From Pseudomonadota bacterium (GTDB lineage: Bacteria; Pseudomonadota; Gammaproteobacteria; Burkholderiales; Eutrophovitaceae): 12,582 nt of DNA. The notes beneath the pieces were generated by a model. That model was given only the letters and a program-made list of their open reading frames with translations. It did no database searches and was not told where the DNA came from. Made by a program: the position numbers and the translations under genes. Location of the stretch: contig PAHB01000035.1 in the NCBI GenBank assembly GCA_002704665.1, forward strand, positions 1-12,582, in the 5' to 3' direction. The stretch's first letter is position 1, and every line of letters starts with the position of its first letter. Of the stretch, positions 7,436 to 12,582 are shown one piece after another.

Positions 7436-8184
7436 TTGTCCGGTTTCTGTAAAAGCATTACCTTTAGGTACTTATAGTAAGTCCCCTCTGCGTTTGATAT
7501 CGCCAACATCAAGCCGTATTGACCATCAAGAAATCCAGCTTTTAACAGGTATGTCCTGAGAAACGTACTAAGAGCGTGCAAAAGAGCAGCACCTAAGCCA
7601 TAGGTTTTTCCTCTTAAAACTAATTGCCGTGCACCTAAACTCGAATACTTATCAATCTTTCCGAGAACTTGCTCAAAATTTTCAAAAGAATAATGAATGA
7701 TATGGTTCTTTAGCTTTATGGTTGCACCACTTACTAGTAATTTCTCATGTACTAAATCATCAGAAAAAACACCCTGGCCTTTACGGCACAACCGTAGAAC
7801 ATAATCGGGCCACCAACCCCCGTGTTTTAAAAATTTCCCGCAATAACTCGATAGACGAGGCACCAAAATTCCCTCTACTTCTGAGTGAATCTTAATTTGC
7901 TCGATAATTTCTTTAGCTAGCTTCGGGGTTATTCGCTCATCAGCGTCGATAGACAATATCCAATCACCATTTGCATATTGCATTGCCTTATTTTTTTGAG
8001 GTCCAAATCCATCCCATGCAGTCTCTTGATAAACTTTTGCTCCAAACGCCCGTGCCAGCTCGACTGTTTTATCTGTACTGTGAGTATCAACTACAATTAT
8101 TTCATCGACCCATCGAATCGATTCAAGACAGGCTAAAATATTATTCTCTTCATTATGGGTAATAACTACAGCCGATATTTTCAA
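7432..8184 (-). CDS. Glycosyltransferase family 2, WaaE/KdtX-like
   Basis: A 250-residue GT2 enzyme similar to the LPS core beta-1,4-glucosyltransferase group (WaaE/KdtX), which adds glucose to inner-core heptose. It opens with SAVVITHNEENNI, has VDTHSTDKTVE near 32-42 for nucleotide binding, WDGFGPQKNKA at 57-67, the DxD-type DADER at 80-84, and HGGWWPDYVLRL at 121-132, a strong mark of this subgroup. A C-terminal hydrophobic segment (about 198-230) may associate with the membrane. The start codon is TTG: a GGAGG ribosome binding site at 8193-8197 ends 8 bases before it, and there is no ATG nearby, so this start is well supported. The gap to the ligase gene is only 5 bases, with the ribosome binding site lying inside that gene's last codons. 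Sugar specificity is inferred from the subgroup. Confidence 0.87.
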   Translation of the reverse strand: MKISAVVITHNEENNILACLESIRWVDEIIVVDTHSTDKTVELARAFGAKVYQETAWDGFGPQKNKAMQYANGDWILSIDADERITPKLAKEIIEQIKIHSEVEGILVPRLSSYCGKFLKHGGWWPDYVLRLCRKGQGVFSDDLVHEKLLVSGATIKLKNHIIHYSFENFEQVLGKIDKYSSLGARQLVLRGKTYGLGAALLHALSTFLRTYLLKAGFLDGQYGLMLAISNAEGTYYKYLKVMLLQKPDK

Positions 8185-8189
8185 GAAAA

Positions 8190-9410
8190 TTACCTCCGAG
8201 TAATCAACCGATTTTGTGACGAAAACATTACACCTATAAAAAACGCTACTAAGTGTCCTTCCGAAAACGTTCGAAAATGCGAGCTAAAAAAACTAGTCGT
8301 TAACCAAGTTAGTAGCACCCCTATTCCAATATAATAAAAGCTATCTTTTTTTTGTAATTTTAAAAAAAAAGGAGATAGCAGAAAACATACAAAAATAAGC
8401 AATCCGATTAATCCATTCTCAAAAACAATAAACAAATATTGATTATGCGGATCCGAAATTTTTCGATTTCGCCAATCAGAGTATTTGTATTTAACGTGGT
8501 TTCCGAATACATTTTCGAAACTCCCGGTTCCATGTCCAATTAATGATCGCTCTTTTATCAGCTCTAATGTATTTTCGTACGCCATTAGTCTAAACGTTTC
8601 CGAGTTTAAAGGAGGTTTGGTAGCAACTTTATACTCTTGGAACACCCGGAACCCAGCATTAACTTTCTCCTGCATCGAAGGCGATAATAAATAAGCGGTA
8701 AAACCAAAAGCAACTAAACATATCCCAATGAGCGGCAATCTTTTAAGACCATATTTGGATACGCCAATAGTAATTAAAACAGCCCCTAGCGCAATATAAC
8801 CGCTTCTACCAGGAGTGATAAATATAATATTTAGTAAAAAAATGAACGCTAACCCGTAAGAGACTTTTCTAGACCAATTCTGAAATTCCTCCGCCTGATA
8901 ATATAGTATCAATATAGACACGGCAAAGATCATCCCTTGAGTAGCCCAGTTTTGCAGAACCACACCTGGAGCATTGTCAATTTGATACTCAATCAATCCC
9001 AGCCACGACAGTGATGATATTAAAAGACCCAATAAGCTTGTGGCAAGAAAAATTGCCAGGAATTTTTTTTTCCATAATTCATCATAAAAAATCGGTATTA
9101 GTATCACAATAAAAAAAACTTTTCTCCATGACCAAAGTGAATCTAAACATTTCTCCAAACTAACTGATCCAACAAAGCACCCAAAAACCAAAACTGTAAA
9201 AAAAATTAATACCATTTTACTAATAGGGTTTGAAAAAGATTGTCGAAGAAGGTCGATCAAGCGCCAAGAAAAAAGACAAGTTATGACCAAAATCGCGGAA
9301 AAAATGCTAGTCAGCGCAGTCGAAAAACCCACAGCCGCAGCCGCACCAATTGCACTTATGCGCATGATATTTGGTGCCACAAAGGTCCAATGCATTAAGA
9401 TATTTTTCAA
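8190..9410 (-). CDS. O-antigen ligase / polymerase family membrane protein (WaaL-like)
   Basis: A polytopic inner-membrane protein of 406 residues with about ten to twelve hydrophobic segments, matching the Wzy_C/O-antigen ligase family (PF04932-type). WaaL enzymes transfer undecaprenyl-linked O-antigen onto lipid A-core at the periplasmic face. Supporting motifs: PGRSGYIAL around Arg202, a long loop (about 245-330) with Arg274 and GHGTGSF at 292-298, and DPHNQYL at 320-326 with His322, equivalent to the essential WaaL histidine. Ligase versus Wzy polymerase cannot be separated firmly, but the DPHN motif and LPS context favour ligase. The start is uncertain: TTG at 9410 lies 14 bases from the ribosome binding site; ATG at 9395 is further still; an in-frame ATT at 9416 would have ideal spacing. 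The gene holds several runs of 8-9 identical bases. Confidence 0.85.
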   Translation of the reverse strand: MKNILMHWTFVAPNIMRISAIGAAAAVGFSTALTSIFSAILVITCLFSWRLIDLLRQSFSNPISKMVLIFFTVLVFGCFVGSVSLEKCLDSLWSWRKVFFIVILIPIFYDELWKKKFLAIFLATSLLGLLISSLSWLGLIEYQIDNAPGVVLQNWATQGMIFAVSILILYYQAEEFQNWSRKVSYGLAFIFLLNIIFITPGRSGYIALGAVLITIGVSKYGLKRLPLIGICLVAFGFTAYLLSPSMQEKVNAGFRVFQEYKVATKPPLNSETFRLMAYENTLELIKERSLIGHGTGSFENVFGNHVKYKYSDWRNRKISDPHNQYLFIVFENGLIGLLIFVCFLLSPFFLKLQKKDSFYYIGIGVLLTWLTTSFFSSHFRTFSEGHLVAFFIGVMFSSQNRLITRR

Positions 9411-9424
9411 ATTAATATACCCAA

Positions 9425-9430
9425 CTCCTG
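9425..9430 (-). promoter_or_regulatory. Ribosome binding site of the ligase-like gene, unusually placed
   Basis: CAGGAG is read on the - strand. Its last base is 14 bases before the TTG taken as start and 8 bases before an in-frame ATT (9416-9414). No other ribosome binding site is visible before the ATG at 9395. The site itself is clear; which codon it serves is not. Confidence 0.55.
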
Positions 9431-9450
9431 AAAAAAATTGTCAGACAAAA

Positions 9451-10173
9451 TCACCTCCAAAATTGATACAAATATTTTCTACGAATCTTTTCCCAACTAA
9501 ATTTCAATTTTTGAATAAGTCTTGGCCATGATGACTCAAGTTGCGTCTTGAACAGTCCATTTTTGCTCCCCTGCTCCACTACAGGGTCCTCTAGCCATAG
9601 CATTGTGATACCTAATAGGTTATCAATATATTCGAACTGATTATCAATTGGTTTATCAATCTTGTTGTCCAACAACCAATCAAGGCGTAACTGGGCGGTA
9701 TACTTTCCAAGAATATAAGAATCAGCAAACCTTCCCCGCTTGTTAATATAAAGGCTTTTTCCTAACCGTCGCTCGCTGTTTGGAGTATAAAAATTTCCCC
9801 CGCATCCAATAAATATCACGTTTTCTTTAGGATACAGATGTCTCTCGGAAAGTGATCGATTAACTCCGTCTACAAAGTTATCGGCTAATACTACGTCATC
9901 CTCTAGAATTAAGGCTGTCTCTTGCTCGTTATCTATAATCTTTTGTAATGCTGTAATATGCTTCATCGCAAGAGACTTTTGAGCTAACGATAAACTACTA
10001 TCAGTTCGGAAAAACTTTTTTATCACAGCTCCCGTCAAATCTGAAATATCCCAATCAAAAATAAACTGAGCCTCAAGCCCGAACCTATCGAGCTCTTTTT
10101 TTACATGGATCCGTCGCTTTTCAAAGCTACGAACATTTAAGATATAAATTTGATCCAGACCGGATAGGTGCAT
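9451..10173 (-). CDS. Glycosyltransferase family 25 (LPS/LOS biosynthesis)
   Basis: A 240-residue glycosyltransferase of family GT25, the family of Neisseria/Haemophilus LgtB- and Lex2B-type lipo-oligosaccharide transferases, commonly galactosyltransferases. It starts with the family-typical IYILNVRSFEKRR (9-21), where the sugar-nucleotide site begins; ALILEDDVVL at 87-96 contains the acidic metal-binding motif; DSYILGKYTA at 151-160, KPIDNQF at 174-180 and EDPVVEQGS at 195-203 are further family landmarks. The C terminus is strongly basic and aromatic, possibly for membrane contact. An AAAGG ribosome binding site precedes the ATG by about 10 bases. It lies 45 bases downstream of the dehydratase gene and 40 bases upstream of the ligase-like gene, all on one strand. 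Family assignment is good; donor and acceptor are unknown. Confidence 0.87.
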   Translation of the reverse strand: MHLSGLDQIYILNVRSFEKRRIHVKKELDRFGLEAQFIFDWDISDLTGAVIKKFFRTDSSLSLAQKSLAMKHITALQKIIDNEQETALILEDDVVLADNFVDGVNRSLSERHLYPKENVIFIGCGGNFYTPNSERRLGKSLYINKRGRFADSYILGKYTAQLRLDWLLDNKIDKPIDNQFEYIDNLLGITMLWLEDPVVEQGSKNGLFKTQLESSWPRLIQKLKFSWEKIRRKYLYQFWR

Positions 10174-10218
10174 TATTTTTACAGCCTTTATTTTGAGATA
10201 ACAATCTTTTAGAAACTA

Positions 10219-12057
10219 TTATAGCGGCTTGTATTCTGGTATCAATTTTCTAAGTTTCTTTTTAATCTCTATATCATCAGCGATGTTCAAACCCACAAAA
10301 TCACTTTCGATATGAAATATGAGTTCCTCATCGACAGGTCTACATTTTGCGGTCTTCAGTTTTGGATGGTTAGTATCAGTTAGAATTTCACCGTCCGCTA
10401 ACAACTCCTCCGACATTTTCTCTCCGTCACGGAGCCCGGTGTACACAATCTCGATATCTGCCTCTGTTTTACCAGAAAGTCTTAGGAGTTCTCGCGCAAC
10501 GTCCGCAATTTTTATAGGTTTGCCCATGTCAAGGACGTAAATAGCCCCGGAATCGTCTATGATTGATGCCTGCAAAACAAGTTGTGCTGCTTCCGAAATA
10601 GACATAAAAAATCTTTTTATATCCGGATGAGTAACCGTCAATGGCCCCCCCAATTTTATCTGTTGTCGAAAACGAGGAATTACACTACCGGTCGATCCAA
10701 TAACATTTCCAAAACGCGTTACTACAAAACGGGTCGTTTTACTATTACTCTGAAGATTTTGAAATGATTCACAAACCATCTCGGCTAAACGCTTGGTCGC
10801 ACCCATCACGCTAGTTGGATTGACTGCCTTATCGGTGGATATAAAAACAAAACTCTCCACTCCGTTTGATCGGGAGGCTTTTGCTAAATTAATTGTTCCC
10901 AAGACGTTATTTTTAACAGCTTCAAGAGCATTATTATTTTCCATCAAAGGAACATGCTTATACGCAGCCGCATGAAAAACTATTCTAGGCTTATACCTAC
11001 TCATCGTTTCCTGAACCCGACTTTCGGACCTTACATCCCCAATAACTGGCCGGCAATCTAATCCTGGATAGTTATCTCGTAATTCAGTCTCCACAAGATA
11101 TAAAGCATACTCAGAGTTCTCTAGTAAAATAATTAGTTTGGGGGAAAATCTTGCGAGTTGGCGGCAAAGCTCTGACCCTATGGATCCGCCGGCTCCGGTC
11201 ACCAAAATTATCTCTCCATCCAAGTGGCTTTTTAATCCCTCTACATCCAAATGTACAGGGTTTCTTCCCAACAAATCATCAAGCTCTAATTCCCTTATTT
11301 CACTAACGGATACGTTACCCGAGACAAGATCATCAATTGCGGGTACTGTTAAAGTCTCAACTCCAGCAGATTTACACGAGGCTGCTACTTTTCTTCGAAC
11401 TTCGTGACTAACAGACGGTAGCGCCATTATTACCTGACGAATACCCAACGAGTTAGCAACTTTTTTTAGATCTCCCAATATTCCTAATACTTTAACACCA
11501 TGAATATTGCCTCCTCTTTTTGCCAAATCGTCGTCCAAAAATCCTGCCACGTACCAAGATGAGCTGCCCTGGAGCTGCCTAACCAGCATTTCCCCAGCAA
11601 CCCCGGCACCTAGAACCAAAACTGGCTTTCTTGCAGTCTTTTCAAACACAAAAAACTGCCTTTCTTTTAGATATCGGTAACCAACCCTGACAAGGCAAGC
11701 AAATACACAGAAATTCAAAGCGTATAGAATCAATACAGAACGTGGAACGTGAATGCCTCTTCCCAAAAAAAACAGAACTAAGGAAATTAACGAAGTAGAT
11801 AAAAAAATAGAAACTATTAGTTTTCTTAAATCTATAAGCCCAGTAAAACGCCAAAAAGCTGCCTGAACTCCAGTAACCCAAAATAGAATAACTTGAACAA
11901 AAAACACTATCGGCATAGCTAAAATCATAGCGTTGGCATACTCAGCTGGAATAGAAAAATTGAAACGTAGCCAATAAGCTGAAAACCATGCTAGTAGAGA
12001 CAAAGCAACATCAGATATTGACACTAAAAGTTGTCTTTTACTTATCGCGTTTTTCAT
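10219..12057 (-). CDS. Membrane-bound UDP-sugar 4,6-dehydratase, WbpM/CapD/PglF family
   Basis: A 612-residue long-form nucleoside-diphosphate-sugar dehydratase, which converts UDP-GlcNAc to a UDP-4-keto-6-deoxy-hexosamine used for sugars such as QuiNAc, FucNAc or bacillosamine. Four N-terminal membrane helices lie at about 14-31, 43-63, 84-99 and 107-123. A first Rossmann-like domain follows with LGAGVAGE at 149-156, then the catalytic short-chain dehydrogenase-like domain with TGAGGSIG at 287-294, AAAYKHVPLME at 363-373, STDKAVNP at 407-414 and MGATKR at 418-423. Met418 takes the place of the usual catalytic Tyr of YxxxK, a known trait of the long WbpM type (Ser-Met-Lys). RDGEKMSEEL at 543-552 is typical of the C terminus. 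The ATG gives full family length, though no clear ribosome binding site precedes it. It follows the WecA/WbpL-like gene by 19 bases, the same pairing as wbpL-wbpM in Pseudomonas. Its GC content looks higher than that of the adjacent transferases. Confidence 0.95.
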   Translation of the reverse strand: MKNAISKRQLLVSISDVALSLLAWFSAYWLRFNFSIPAEYANAMILAMPIVFFVQVILFWVTGVQAAFWRFTGLIDLRKLIVSIFLSTSLISLVLFFLGRGIHVPRSVLILYALNFCVFACLVRVGYRYLKERQFFVFEKTARKPVLVLGAGVAGEMLVRQLQGSSSWYVAGFLDDDLAKRGGNIHGVKVLGILGDLKKVANSLGIRQVIMALPSVSHEVRRKVAASCKSAGVETLTVPAIDDLVSGNVSVSEIRELELDDLLGRNPVHLDVEGLKSHLDGEIILVTGAGGSIGSELCRQLARFSPKLIILLENSEYALYLVETELRDNYPGLDCRPVIGDVRSESRVQETMSRYKPRIVFHAAAYKHVPLMENNNALEAVKNNVLGTINLAKASRSNGVESFVFISTDKAVNPTSVMGATKRLAEMVCESFQNLQSNSKTTRFVVTRFGNVIGSTGSVIPRFRQQIKLGGPLTVTHPDIKRFFMSISEAAQLVLQASIIDDSGAIYVLDMGKPIKIADVARELLRLSGKTEADIEIVYTGLRDGEKMSEELLADGEILTDTNHPKLKTAKCRPVDEELIFHIESDFVGLNIADDIEIKKKLRKLIPEYKPL

Positions 12058-12076
12058 GCCGGGTTAGAGGAAATCA

Positions 12077-12582
12077 TTATTGCCTTAAAGTAAATTTTGC
12101 CGAAATTGCTGCAACAAAAAAGATCACAAACAATAAGAAAGTGACAAATCCTTGAAAAACCAATGACATATCGTGTGTTGAAAGTGCCAAGATAGCACAT
12201 AATAACATTATTAGAGTATAACAAGACCAGACCCCCTTGATCGATACTCCAAGCCCAACTAGCCTTTGATAATAGTGTTGTTTATGCGGCTTGAATATGT
12301 TTTCCCTTGCAAAAAGACGTTTAAGAAGAGTCAGACTCGCATCTGCGATAAAGGGAAAAAATAAAATAATCGGAAAAAATAATGACCAAACACCTTCAAG
12401 CCATCCATAGCAACCGATGGAAGCCGAAATAAAACCAAGAGATATTGCACCACAATCGCCCATAAAGATTCGAGCCGGACTGAAGTTAAAACAAAAAAAA
12501 GGGATTAAAGAAGTAGATATAGAAAACAACACTAAAGCCATGGGAAAAAAATTTTCATGAAAGGCTAAAACCCCCATACTAA
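12077..12582 (-). CDS. Polyprenyl-phosphate sugar-1-phosphate transferase, WecA/WbpL (MraY-like) family, 5'-truncated
   Basis: The C-terminal part of an integral membrane enzyme that transfers a sugar-1-phosphate from a UDP-sugar to undecaprenyl phosphate, starting O-unit or other glycan assembly on the cytoplasmic face. The frame stays open to the window edge, so the Met encoded at 12577 is probably internal; about 168 residues are seen out of the 330-350 usual for the family, and the DDxxD and NxxDGxDGL-type motifs would lie outside. Counting from that Met, FNFSPARIFMGDCGAISLGF (30-49) includes the GD motif of the family, and PHKQHYYQRL at 97-106 is the histidine motif before the last helices. 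About five membrane segments are visible. Position just upstream of the WbpM-like dehydratase points to a WbpL-type initiating enzyme using a deoxy-amino sugar, but WecA-type use of UDP-GlcNAc is also possible. Confidence 0.9.
   Translation of the reverse strand, partial: SMGVLAFHENFFPMALVLFSISTSLIPFFCFNFSPARIFMGDCGAISLGFISASIGCYGWLEGVWSLFFPIILFFPFIADASLTLLKRLFARENIFKPHKQHYYQRLVGLGVSIKGVWSCYTLIMLLCAILALSTHDMSLVFQGFVTFLLFVIFFVAAISAKFTLRQ

Noticed and set aside
1..12582. CRISPR array, tRNA, insertion sequence or phage attachment site
   Set aside because: No regularly spaced repeats, cloverleaf-like sequence, transposase motif or flanking repeat was seen by reading both strands.

Overview
This window is a stretch of chromosome from a Gram-negative proteobacterium, most likely a betaproteobacterium. 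That placement is inferred from gene order and protein flavour: a ctpA-moeB pair, an argB gene followed by a pyrimidine 5'-nucleotidase-like HAD gene, and a ybeD-lipB-lipA cluster are all arrangements familiar from that class. Lipopolysaccharide (LPS) genes confirm an outer membrane. The DNA is moderately to strongly AT-rich, and its composition varies from gene to gene. I saw no mobile element, CRISPR array, tRNA or rRNA. Coding density is very high: the longest stretch without a gene is the 152-base divergent gap between argB and ybeD.

Positions 1-5501 are housekeeping. On the + strand lies the 3' part of a carboxy-terminal processing protease (ctpA), followed by a MoeB/ThiF-type sulfur-carrier adenylyltransferase. 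Convergent to these on the - strand are argB (arginine biosynthesis) and, downstream of it, a HAD-family nucleotidase. Divergent from argB is the + strand cluster ybeD-lipB-lipA, which makes protein-bound lipoyl cofactor. LipB transfers octanoate from acyl carrier protein to the target protein and LipA inserts the two sulfurs. lipB and lipA overlap by four bases (ATGA). All three + strand cluster genes probably share one promoter in the divergent gap.

Positions 5536-12582 are a single - strand block for cell-surface polysaccharide and LPS, read from the right edge leftwards. In order it holds: a WecA/WbpL-type polyprenyl-phosphate sugar-phosphate transferase (cut by the window edge), a long WbpM/CapD-type membrane-bound UDP-sugar 4,6-dehydratase, a GT25 glycosyltransferase, an O-antigen ligase-like membrane protein, a WaaE/KdtX-like GT2, a second GT2 with a C-terminal galactosyltransferase-like motif, and a GT9 heptosyltransferase-like protein. 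Several are translationally coupled (4-base and 8-base overlaps, a 5-base gap). The set suggests initiation of an O-unit or similar glycan on the undecaprenyl carrier, supply of a 6-deoxy-4-keto amino sugar precursor, decoration or extension of the LPS core, and ligation of polymer to lipid A-core. No promoter for this block lies inside the window.

I did not find a convincing new biological system. The points worth a second look are small: a hairpin that could hide the moeB ribosome binding site, TTG starts on two adjacent LPS genes (one with an oddly placed ribosome binding site), an Ala-for-Gly change in the LipB signature, many homopolymer runs in the ligase gene, and a strong composition contrast between the glycosyltransferase genes and their neighbours. 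No clear intrinsic terminator could be identified in either convergent gap.
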